Source: Massilia sp. Root418
GTDB lineage: Bacteria > Pseudomonadota > Gammaproteobacteria > Burkholderiales > Burkholderiaceae_D
Assembly (NCBI RefSeq): GCF_001425265.1
Contig: NZ_LMEC01000021.1
Location: forward strand, 434,001 to 498,000
Reading direction: 5' to 3'
DNA length: 64,000 nucleotides
Under the pieces are notes generated by a model that saw only the letters and a list, made by a program, of their open reading frames with translations, did no database searches and was not told the DNA's origin. Numbering within the stretch: position 1 is the stretch's first letter; every line of letters begins with the position of its first letter. Position numbers and translations under genes: made by a program. Positions 51,449 through 59,621 of the stretch are shown one piece after another.

Positions 51449-54400
51449 ATGTTAAGAAAAACTGTATTGGTAAGAGCGCTGACAATCGCTTTCGGTGCTG
51501 CCGCCATGGGCGCAATAGTGGTACCGGCAGCAATGGCGCAGTCGAACGCGGCCGGTAATATTTTCGGCCGCGTCGATGCGCCAGCCGGCGCCTCTATCGT
51601 CATGCTGAACACCGACAATGGCGCCAAGCGCACGATTACGCCGGATGCCAGCGGGCGCTACAACGCGACTGCCATGTCGCCGGGTCACTACAAAGTCGAA
51701 CTGGTTCGCGACGGCAAAGCCGTCGAGACCCGAGAAGTCGACGTGATCGTCGGCCAGGGTGTCGATGCTTCCTTCCTGGGCGCCATACAAGCCGTGCAAG
51801 TGACCGGCGCGCGTACCCGGATCGACGTATCGAACTCGAACAACGGCGCCACCTTCACCGCCAAGGAGCTGGCGCGCCTGCCGATTCCGCAGACCGTGGA
51901 CGCCATCATCCAGCTGGCGCCGAACACCACCCGCGCCGACTCGCGCTACGCTGCAGGCGCCTCGTTCGGCGGCGGCGGCGCTTCGGAGAATGCTTACTAC
52001 ATCAACGGTTTCCCCGTCACCAACCCGCTGACCCAGCTGGGCGGCTCGGAACTGCCCTTCGGCGCGATCGCGCAGGCGCAGATTCTGACCGGCGGCTTCG
52101 GTGCGGAATTCGGCCGTTCCGTGGGCGGCGTGGTCAACATCACCACCAAGAGCGGCAAGAACACCTGGGAAGCCGGCGCAACGGCCCAGTTCGAGCCGAA
52201 TTCGCTGCGCTCGGAAAACAAGGACATTTATTATCCGGTCAACGGCGCCGCCACCGACGGCCAGATCTACCGCCGCCTGTCGGAAAACACCGTGACCCGC
52301 CGCACTGTGGGCGGCTACGTTGGCGGTCCCATCATCAAGGACACCCTGTTCATGTTTGCTGCCGTCGAGCGCAAAAAGGACACCCTGGGCGGCATCAACC
52401 GCCAAGCCGCCTCGACCGGCCTGCCAAGCAGCCCTTCGCTGGGCACCACCGGCTGGGAAGACCGCCAGGACACCATGGACCGCTACCTGGGCAAATTCGA
52501 CTGGAACATCAGCGACAACCATCGCCTGGAATTGACCTTGCTGGGTGATAACAACAAGGAAGACCGCCAGCTGTCCGGCTACAACTACACCAACGGCCGC
52601 CTCTACAACCAGGTGTCGTCCGAGCATTACCGCAACAACTCGAACTTCACGCCGGTTGGCGCCGATTCGCAGATCTTGCGCTACACCGGCACCTTGACGG
52701 ACAACCTGACCGTCACCGCGCTGTTTGGCAAGAGCAAGACCAAGGTTGAAAACCGCTATGACGGCGACCTGAGCGGCCAGTTCCAGATCAACGCCGCCGC
52801 CCGCGCCCAGGTGCCTGGCCTGAACTACAAGACCAGCCAGATCCTGACCGGCACCATTTTCCCCGACGGCGCCAAGAACGAAACCCAGTCCGGCCGCATG
52901 GACCTGGAATACAAGCTGGACGCCCACACCATCCGCGCCGGCTTCGACAACAACAAGCTGAAGTCCATCAACGCGGGCGACGTCAATGCCGGCGGCGGTA
53001 TCTGGTTCTACGACCGCACCACCACGCCGAACTCGCCGATCAGCCTGAGCGGCCAGCGCGTGACCGTGGCGAACTTCGGCGGCTTCGGCAAGGACGGCTA
53101 CTTCGTCAGCCGCCGCCTGTTCGATACCGCCACCAATGCTTATTCCGACCAGGATGCGCAATACCTGGAAGACCGCTGGCAGGTGAACAAGGACGTGCTG
53201 GTGACCGTGGGCCTGCGCAACGAAGGCTTCAAGAACAAGAACGGCGACGGCGAAACCTTCCTGGAAGTGAAGAACATGGTGTCGCCACGTTTGGCTGCGG
53301 CTTGGGACGTGAACGGCGACTCGTCGTTCAAGGTGTTCGGCAGCGCCGGCCGCTACGCGCTGCAGATCCCGACCCACCTGGCAGTGCGCGGCGCCAGCCG
53401 CTCGCTCAACACCCGCGAGTACTTCACCTACACCGGCACCGACGCCAACGGCAATCCAACCGGCCTGAAGCAGATGACCAAGCCGCTCTCGACCAACAAC
53501 GAGTACGGTCAGGCGAAGGACGTCAACACCCTGACGGCCGTCGACATCAAGCCGACTTACCAGGATGAGCTGACCGTGGGCTTCGAGAAGGCCCTGACGG
53601 CTTCGCTGAACGTGGGCGCGAAAGCGACCTTCCGCAAGCTGAAGCAAACCATTGACGATTACTGCGACGACCGTGCCGTGCTGACCTGGGCTGAACGCAA
53701 CAAGGTCAATACCGACAATTTCGCCGGCCTGGGCTGCGTGACCTTCAATCCGGGTAGCGACAACACCTTCCGCGTCGACTTCAACGGCGACAAGAAGTAC
53801 ACCGACGTGCACCTGACCGCCGCCGAGCTGGGCTTTGAGAAGGCCAAGCGCAACTACGTCGCGCTGGACCTGTTCGCCGAGCATCCGCTGCGCAACGGCT
53901 GGTATGGCCGCGTGAATTACACCTGGTCGCGCAGCAAGGGCAACACCGAAGGCCAGACCCGCTCGGACAATGCACAGACCGACGTGGCAGCCACCTCCAC
54001 CTGGGATACCCAGGAGTTGATGTACGGCGCGAACGGCCTGCTGCCGAACGACCGCAAGCATCAGGTCAAGGCGTTCGGCTTCTATGAAGTCAGCCCTGAA
54101 TGGAGCGTGGGCGGCAACTTCCTGGCCGCTTCGGGCCGTCCGCGCAGCTGCTTCGGCAACTACCCGGACCTGCCGGGCGACGCGCCTGACTACGGTTCGG
54201 TGTACTTCTGGTGCGGCAAAACCGCTGCTCCGCGCGGCACCTTCGGCAATCTGCCTTGGGACATCCGCCTGGACGCCAACCTGTCTTACCGTCCGGCCGT
54301 CTTCCCTGGCCTGATGTTCAAGGTGGACGTGTTCAACGTGGCCAACAAGCAGATCGCCCAGAACGTGGACGAGACCTACAACCTGACCGGCACCGACATC

Positions 54401-54481
54401 AGCCCGACCTACCAGCGCGTGATCAGCTACACCGCGCCGCGTTCGGCCAGGCTGACCGTGGAATACAACTACAAGTTCTAA
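51449..54481 (+). CDS. TonB-dependent receptor with carboxypeptidase regulatory-like N-domain
   Basis: This 1010-residue outer-membrane receptor has signal peptide 1-31 (AAMA before Gln). An N-terminal Ig-like carboxypeptidase-regulatory domain (about 35-105: NAAGNIFGRVDAPAGASIV, SGRYNATAMSPGHYKVEL) precedes the plug, which starts at QAVQVTGARTRIDVSNS and includes GGFGAEFGRSVGGVVNI. The barrel ends VEYNYKF. This architecture is common for oligosaccharide or peptide uptake. The start at 51449 lies 16 bases after the leader hairpins, and upstream DNA carries two NtrC-type sites. Confidence 0.93.
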   Translation: MLRKTVLVRALTIAFGAAAMGAIVVPAAMAQSNAAGNIFGRVDAPAGASIVMLNTDNGAKRTITPDASGRYNATAMSPGHYKVELVRDGKAVETREVDVIVGQGVDASFLGAIQAVQVTGARTRIDVSNSNNGATFTAKELARLPIPQTVDAIIQLAPNTTRADSRYAAGASFGGGGASENAYYINGFPVTNPLTQLGGSELPFGAIAQAQILTGGFGAEFGRSVGGVVNITTKSGKNTWEAGATAQFEPNSLRSENKDIYYPVNGAATDGQIYRRLSENTVTRRTVGGYVGGPIIKDTLFMFAAVERKKDTLGGINRQAASTGLPSSPSLGTTGWEDRQDTMDRYLGKFDWNISDNHRLELTLLGDNNKEDRQLSGYNYTNGRLYNQVSSEHYRNNSNFTPVGADSQILRYTGTLTDNLTVTALFGKSKTKVENRYDGDLSGQFQINAAARAQVPGLNYKTSQILTGTIFPDGAKNETQSGRMDLEYKLDAHTIRAGFDNNKLKSINAGDVNAGGGIWFYDRTTTPNSPISLSGQRVTVANFGGFGKDGYFVSRRLFDTATNAYSDQDAQYLEDRWQVNKDVLVTVGLRNEGFKNKNGDGETFLEVKNMVSPRLAAAWDVNGDSSFKVFGSAGRYALQIPTHLAVRGASRSLNTREYFTYTGTDANGNPTGLKQMTKPLSTNNEYGQAKDVNTLTAVDIKPTYQDELTVGFEKALTASLNVGAKATFRKLKQTIDDYCDDRAVLTWAERNKVNTDNFAGLGCVTFNPGSDNTFRVDFNGDKKYTDVHLTAAELGFEKAKRNYVALDLFAEHPLRNGWYGRVNYTWSRSKGNTEGQTRSDNAQTDVAATSTWDTQELMYGANGLLPNDRKHQVKAFGFYEVSPEWSVGGNFLAASGRPRSCFGNYPDLPGDAPDYGSVYFWCGKTAAPRGTFGNLPWDIRLDANLSYRPAVFPGLMFKVDVFNVANKQIAQNVDETYNLTGTDISPTYQRVISYTAPRSARLTVEYNYKF

Positions 54482-54504
54482 TCCCGGTTTGTTGCTGCAA
54501 GCTG

Positions 54505-54533
54505 AAACCGCCGGCTTTGCCGGCGGTTTTTTT
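54505..54533 (+). terminator. Intrinsic terminator after the TonB receptor gene
   Basis: AAACCGCCGGC and GCCGGCGGTTT form an 11-bp stem with a TTT loop, followed by TTTT. It lies 24 bases after the stop codon. Confidence 0.93.
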
Positions 54534-54594
54534 ATGTCCGGCCGTGAAGACTCGATGTACAATCAATAATAACCAGAGCCCACGCGAGGCCGCC

Positions 54595-56178
54595 ATGATC
54601 GACGACGAAATGGAGTTTGACGACGATGCGCCGGCGGCGTCGGCTGCGCCCGCGCCGTGGCAGGTGCTGATCGTCGACGACGACGAGTCGGTGCACCAGG
54701 TGACCCAGCTGGTCATGGGCGACTTCGTGTTCGACGGCCGCCCGCTGCGCTTTACCCACTGCTATTCCGCCGCCGAGGCGCGGGCCGTACTGGGCGGCGC
54801 CACGCCATCCCCTGCGCAGTTCGCGCTGATCCTGCTGGACGTGGTGATGGAAACCGACCACGCCGGCCTGGACCTGGTGCGCCACATTCGCGAGGAACTG
54901 GGCGACAGCCAGGTGCGCATCGTGCTGCGCACCGGCCAGCCGGGCCAGGCGCCGCAGGCCTATGTGCTGAAAACCTACGACATCAACGATTACCGCGAAA
55001 AAACCGACCTCACGCACGCCAAACTGAGCACGGTGTTCTATTCGGCCCTGCGCGGCTACCGCGACCTGATGCGCCTGGAGCGCGCACGGTGTGGCCTGCG
55101 GCGCTCGATCGACGCCATTGCCCACGTGGGCGATTCGGACAATCTGCGCACGTTCTGCTCGGCGGTGCTGGAGCAGGCCAGCGCGCTGCTGGGGCATGAC
55201 GGCGAGGGCGTGTGCGCCAGCCGGCGCCTGGAGGACGCGCGCGCGGCCCCTGGCGCCATCGATGCCTACGCAGCCGCGCCGCAGGGCGATCGGCTGCGGG
55301 TGCTGGCGGTCACGCCGGCCTACGCCGGCCTGCCGTCCGACGAAACGCTGGCCCACTTGCCGGCGCCGGTGGCGGCGGCCTTCGCGCGCTGCATGCGCGA
55401 GCGGCGCGACCACCACGGCGACCATTACTACGCCTGCTACCACCGCACGGTCGAAGGCAACGAAAGCCTGCTGTACATGGCTTTCTCCGACCCGGTGGGC
55501 GAGGCCGAGCGCGAATTGCTGGCGCTGTTCTCGGCCAATGTCGCCATCACCTACGAGAAGCTGCTGCAGCGCGAGGAGAGCGCCGCCACGCAGCAGGCCA
55601 CGGTGGCCATCCTGGGCGGCGCGCTGGAGCGGCGCGCGCCGGACAGCGGCGAGCACGTGGAGCGCGTGGGCCTGATTGCCGCCATGCTGGCCGAGGCGGC
55701 GCAGCTGGCGCCGGCGGCCGTGCGCCAGTTGCGCCAGGCCGCCCCGCTGCACGACGTGGGCCACAGCGGGGTGCCGGACGCGGTGCTGAACCAGCCCGGC
55801 CCGCTGGACGGCGCGCAGTGGGCGCAGATGCGGCAGCACAGCGAGGTCGGTCGCGCCATGCTGCAGCGCTCGGCCCAGCCGGTGCTGCAGCTGGCGGCGG
55901 CTATCGCCTACGAGCACCATGAGCGCTGGGACGGCAGCGGCTACCCGCGCGGCCTGGCCGGCGAGCAGATCAGCCTGGCGGGGCGCATCACCGCGCTGGC
56001 CGATTTCGTCGACGCCATGGTCAGTCCGCGCTGCTACCGGCCGGCCTGGCCGCTGGCGCACGCACTGGAGCAGGTGCGCGCCGAAAGCGGCAAGCGTTTC
56101 GATCCGGCGCTGGCCGCGCTGCTGCTGCAGCGCAGCGCCGACCTGCAGCAGCTGTACCAGCGCAGTCCGCCTTCCTAG
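54595..56178 (+). CDS. Response regulator with DUF3369-like middle region and HD-GYP phosphodiesterase domain
   Basis: This 527-residue protein has a receiver domain with phospho-acceptor Asp82 (LILLDVVMETDHAG), a middle DUF3369-like region, and a C-terminal HD-GYP domain that should cleave cyclic di-GMP. Metal-binding residues are His354, His386-Asp387, His441 and His442, and the GYP motif is GSGYP (447-451). The HD motif reads HDVGHSGVPD, so the usual HDxGK lysine is His390. The start at 54595 lies after GAGG. The paired histidine kinase gene begins 36 bases later. Confidence 0.92.
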   Translation: MIDDEMEFDDDAPAASAAPAPWQVLIVDDDESVHQVTQLVMGDFVFDGRPLRFTHCYSAAEARAVLGGATPSPAQFALILLDVVMETDHAGLDLVRHIREELGDSQVRIVLRTGQPGQAPQAYVLKTYDINDYREKTDLTHAKLSTVFYSALRGYRDLMRLERARCGLRRSIDAIAHVGDSDNLRTFCSAVLEQASALLGHDGEGVCASRRLEDARAAPGAIDAYAAAPQGDRLRVLAVTPAYAGLPSDETLAHLPAPVAAAFARCMRERRDHHGDHYYACYHRTVEGNESLLYMAFSDPVGEAERELLALFSANVAITYEKLLQREESAATQQATVAILGGALERRAPDSGEHVERVGLIAAMLAEAAQLAPAAVRQLRQAAPLHDVGHSGVPDAVLNQPGPLDGAQWAQMRQHSEVGRAMLQRSAQPVLQLAAAIAYEHHERWDGSGYPRGLAGEQISLAGRITALADFVDAMVSPRCYRPAWPLAHALEQVRAESGKRFDPALAALLLQRSADLQQLYQRSPPS

Positions 56179-56214
56179 CGGTCCCCTTATGAATGCCTTG
56201 CCCGGAGTGTTGCC

Positions 56215-57573
56215 ATGACCGCCAGTTCCCCCGCGCTGTTCGACGAGCACGATGGCCGCCTGCTGGCCGAGGCCGCGCTGCGCTCGATCACCGCGTCCAC
56301 CTCGCGCCTGCGCGGCGAGGAATTCCTCCGCACGCTGGTGCGGGACCTGGCCCGGGCGCTGGACGTCACCTATGTGATCGCCGGCCGCGTGGTGCAGCTG
56401 GCGGACGGGGAGGGCATCCGCACCCTGGCGGTGTGGGGCGGGACGGACTTCCTGCCCAATATGGAATACAGCCTGCGGCACACGCCCTGCCAGGACGTGA
56501 CCGACCAGACCATGTGCTTCCACGCCTGCGGCATCCAGGCCGACTACCCCAGGGACACGCTGCTGGTGGACATGCGCGCCGAAAGCTACGTCGGCATGCC
56601 CATGATCGACACCGAGGGCAAAACCCTGGGCATCCTGTCGGCCATTGACACCAAGCCCATCGACGAGAACAAGCGCCTGCTGGCGCTGTCGCTGCTGTCC
56701 ATTTTCGCTGCGCGCTGCGCGGCCGAGCTGCAGCACCAGGACCGCGAGGAGCTGCTCGAACACAAGGTGCAGAAGCGCACCGAGGCGCTGCGCGCGGCCC
56801 AGGCCAGCATGGTGGAGCAGGAGAAGATGGCGGCGCTGGGCGCGCTGGTGGCGGGCGTGGCGCACGAGGTGAACACGCCGATCGGGGTGGCGGTGACGGC
56901 CGCTTCCGGCATGAGCGCCTATGCCGCGGAGATGGTGGACGCGCTGAGCGCGCCCAAGGTGAGCCGCTCGGACATGGTGGCGCTGGCCGAAAGGCTGAGG
57001 GGCGCAGCCGGCCTGATCGAGCAGAACCTGGCGCGCGCGGCGGAATTGATCGGCAATTTCAAGCAGCTGGCGGTGGACCAGGGCACCGAGCACGTCACCG
57101 AACTGTGCCTGCGCGACCATGTGCTGGGCGTGGTGTCGGCGCACAGCCCTGAGCTGCGCAAGGGCACCATCGAGGTGAAAGTGGACATCGACCCGGCGCT
57201 GCAGGCGCGCCTGCCGGCGGGCAAGCTGTCGCAGGTGCTGTCGAACCTGCTGATGAATTCAGCCAAGCATGGCTACCCGGACGGCGGGCCGGGGGAGGTG
57301 GTGATTGCCGCCCGCGTGGAGCGGACCGAGGGGCGCGACTGGGTGCTGATCGACTTCTGCGACGATGGCGTGGGCATGCCGGCAGCCGTGCGCGAACGGG
57401 TGTTCGAGCCCTTCTTCACCACCAAGCGCGGGCAGGGCGGCTCCGGCCTGGGCATGCACATTGTCTACACCATCGTGCACCAGATGGGCGGGCAGGTCAG
57501 CGTGGACGCGGAAGTGCAGCGCGGCTGCCGCTTCCACGTTCGGCTGCCCTTGGCGGGTTACGGCTCCGCCTGA
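56215..57573 (+). CDS. GAF-domain sensor histidine kinase
   Basis: This 452-residue soluble kinase has an N-terminal GAF domain (about 20-170; TYVIAGRVVQLADGEGIRTLAVWGG), a coiled coil (LEHKVQKRTEALRAAQ), and an H-box with His217 in GVAHEVNTPIGVA. The ATP site shows NLLMNSAKHG, DDGVGMP and GGSGLGMHIVYTIV. It has no membrane segment, so the signal is cytoplasmic. Its last seven residues (LAGYGSA) are encoded by the first half of a family B repeat. It almost certainly phosphorylates the HD-GYP regulator encoded just upstream. Confidence 0.92.
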   Translation: MTASSPALFDEHDGRLLAEAALRSITASTSRLRGEEFLRTLVRDLARALDVTYVIAGRVVQLADGEGIRTLAVWGGTDFLPNMEYSLRHTPCQDVTDQTMCFHACGIQADYPRDTLLVDMRAESYVGMPMIDTEGKTLGILSAIDTKPIDENKRLLALSLLSIFAARCAAELQHQDREELLEHKVQKRTEALRAAQASMVEQEKMAALGALVAGVAHEVNTPIGVAVTAASGMSAYAAEMVDALSAPKVSRSDMVALAERLRGAAGLIEQNLARAAELIGNFKQLAVDQGTEHVTELCLRDHVLGVVSAHSPELRKGTIEVKVDIDPALQARLPAGKLSQVLSNLLMNSAKHGYPDGGPGEVVIAARVERTEGRDWVLIDFCDDGVGMPAAVRERVFEPFFTTKRGQGGSGLGMHIVYTIVHQMGGQVSVDAEVQRGCRFHVRLPLAGYGSA

Positions 57574-57678
57574 CCCGCCCTACGTTACTGCCGTGCCGAC
57601 GGACTGCGTGCCGACGGACTGCGTGCCGACGGACTGCGTGCCGTAGGGCGGGTTAGGCGCGCAGCGCCGTAACCCGCC
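57552..57678. repeat. Paired inverted REP-like units, family B locus 5
   Basis: Unit one (57552-57584) begins inside the kinase coding region and contains its stop codon. Unit two (57642-57678) is in opposite orientation. Both have GGCGGGTTA or TAACCCGCC ends, and a 15-bp tandem repeat lies between them. It separates two convergent genes. Confidence 0.92.
57593..57637. repeat. Three tandem 15-bp repeats
   Basis: GTGCCGACGGACTGC is repeated three times exactly at 57593-57607, 57608-57622 and 57623-57637. A partial GTGCCG follows at the edge of the second family B unit. Confidence 0.95.
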
Positions 57679-57695
57679 AAGCATGCGCAACCTGC

Positions 57696-59321
57696 TCAGT
57701 CCTTGGCCGCCATCGACAGCGCCACCGCCTCGGCCACCTTGATGCCGTCCACGCCAGCCGACAGGATGCCGCCGGCGTAGCCCGCGCCTTCGCCGGCTGG
57801 GAACAGGCCGCGCGTGTTCAGGCTTTGCAGGTCGTCGTCGCGGCGCTTGATGCGGATCGGCGAGGAGGTGCGCGTTTCCAGGCCGGTCAGCACCGCGTCG
57901 TGCTTGAAGTAGCCCTTGACCTGCTTGTCGAAAGCCGGGAAGGCTTCGCGCAGCGCCGTCACGGCGTACTCCGGCAGGATCGTGGCCAGGTCGGTGAGGT
58001 GCACCTGCGGTTTATAGGACGGCACCACGGCGCCGAACTCGGTGGACGGGCGGCCGGCCACGAAATCGCCCATCAGCTGGCCCGGCGCGCTGTAGTTGCT
58101 GCCGCCCAGTTCATAGGCTTTCTCTTCCAGGCGGCGCTGGAACTCGATACCGGCCAGCGGGTGGCCCGGATAGTCTTCCGGCGAAATGCTCACCACGATG
58201 GCGCTGTTGGCGTTGCGCTCGGCGCGCGAATACTGGCTCATGCCGTTGGTAACCACGCGGCCCGGCTCGGACGCGGCGGCCACCACGGTGCCGCCCGGGC
58301 ACATGCAGAAGCTGTACACGGCGCGGCCGTTGGAGGCATGGTGCACCAGCTTGTAGTCGGCCGCGCCCAGGATGGGGTGGCCGGCGTTGGGGCCGAAGCG
58401 GCAGGCGTCGATCATGGACTGCGGATGCTCGACGCGGAAGCCGATCGAGAACGGCTTGGCTTCGATGAACACGCCGCGCTCATACAGCATTTCAAAGGTG
58501 TCGCGCGCGCTGTGGCCGATGGCCAGCACCACGTGTTCGGTCGGCAGGCGCTCGCCCGTGCTCAGCACCAGGCCGCGCACCTGGCGCTGGCCGTCGGCTT
58601 CGTCGATCTCGATGTCGGTCACTTTCGCCTCGAAGCGGATCTCGCCGCCCAGCGCCACGATTTCCTGGCGCATCGCTTCCACCATCTTGACCAGGCGGAA
58701 GGTGCCGATGTGCGGCTTGCTGACGTAGATGATTTCCTCCGGCGCGCCGGCCTTGACGAATTCGGTGAGCACCTTGCGGCCGTAGTGCTTGGGGTCCTTG
58801 ATCTGGCTGTACAGCTTGCCGTCCGAGAAGGTGCCCGCGCCGCCCTCGCCGAACTGCACGTTCGATTCCGGGTTCAGCTCGCGCTTGCGCCAGAAGCCGA
58901 AGGTGTCCTTGGTGCGCTCGCGCACGGTCTTGCCGCGTTCCAGGATGATGGGTTTCAGGCCCATCTGGGCCAGGATCAGCGCGGCGAACAGCCCACACGG
59001 GCCCATGCCGATGACCACCGGGCGCGGCTGGGCACCGCTGGCGTTCACATTCTGCGCCACATACTTGTAGCGGGTGTCGGGCGAGGGCATCAGGTGGCTG
59101 TCGCGCGCGTTGGCTTTCAGGACGGCGTCGTCGTCGGTGGTTTCCACGTCCAGCGAATAGATCAGCACGATGGCGGACTTCTTGCGCGCGTCGTAGCTGC
59201 GCTTGTACACGGTATAGCCGGTGAGCTGGGCCGGCGCGATGCCGAGGCGGGTCAGGACGGCGGCGGTCAGTTGTTCAGGGGTATGGTCGAGCGGGAGCTT
59301 TACTTCATTCAGTCTGAGCAT
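57696..59321 (-). CDS. FAD-dependent oxidoreductase (NAD(P)/FAD family)
   Basis: This 541-residue protein starts at the ATG at 59321 after AGGAA. The first ~100 residues are an extra N-terminal module (MLRLNEVKLPLDHTPEQL, YTVYKRSYDARKKSAI). The FAD Rossmann motif is VIGMGPCGLFAA (G105-G110). GSNYSAPGQLMGDFVAG and FPAGEGAGYAGGILSAGVDGIKVAEA at the C-terminus resemble the FAD-dependent protein C-terminal domain of this group. Substrate unknown. It is divergent from the TonB receptor at 59622. Confidence 0.88.
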   Translation of the reverse strand: MLRLNEVKLPLDHTPEQLTAAVLTRLGIAPAQLTGYTVYKRSYDARKKSAIVLIYSLDVETTDDDAVLKANARDSHLMPSPDTRYKYVAQNVNASGAQPRPVVIGMGPCGLFAALILAQMGLKPIILERGKTVRERTKDTFGFWRKRELNPESNVQFGEGGAGTFSDGKLYSQIKDPKHYGRKVLTEFVKAGAPEEIIYVSKPHIGTFRLVKMVEAMRQEIVALGGEIRFEAKVTDIEIDEADGQRQVRGLVLSTGERLPTEHVVLAIGHSARDTFEMLYERGVFIEAKPFSIGFRVEHPQSMIDACRFGPNAGHPILGAADYKLVHHASNGRAVYSFCMCPGGTVVAAASEPGRVVTNGMSQYSRAERNANSAIVVSISPEDYPGHPLAGIEFQRRLEEKAYELGGSNYSAPGQLMGDFVAGRPSTEFGAVVPSYKPQVHLTDLATILPEYAVTALREAFPAFDKQVKGYFKHDAVLTGLETRTSSPIRIKRRDDDLQSLNTRGLFPAGEGAGYAGGILSAGVDGIKVAEAVALSMAAKD

Positions 59322-59434
59322 GGCGGTTCCTGTGCTTGTAGTTATCAAGCAGGTCGATTGGAAAAAAACGCGCGCGCGGCGCGCGCAACCGGCGATGATA
59401 GCACGCGCTCCCGCAGCGGTCCAGCACTAGTGCT

Positions 59435-59451
59435 CGCACCACTATGGTGCT
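59435..59451 (+). promoter_or_regulatory. Single NtrC-type operator
   Basis: CGCACC-ACTAT-GGTGCT matches GCACC-N5-GGTGC perfectly in its core and lies about 170 bases before the receptor start. A weak sigma-54-like TGGCTGGGGAAGCGC at 59566-59580 keeps GG-N10-GC but has a poor -12 part. A separate 12-bp palindrome AGCACTAGTGCT lies at 59423-59434. In the rest of 59322-59621 I see nothing certain. Confidence 0.45.
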
Positions 59452-59621
59452 GTTGTAAATCGACAATATTATTTAGTATATATCCGAATGTTACAATCTT
59501 TACGAATTGCTATCGCTATACTCCGAGACGGACCCTGCTGTCGGAGTGCAGCCGGGCCGATCAAATGGCTGGGGAAGCGCCTCATGAGGGCGCCGCCAGC
59601 CTTTCCTCGACTGGAGAAAAC

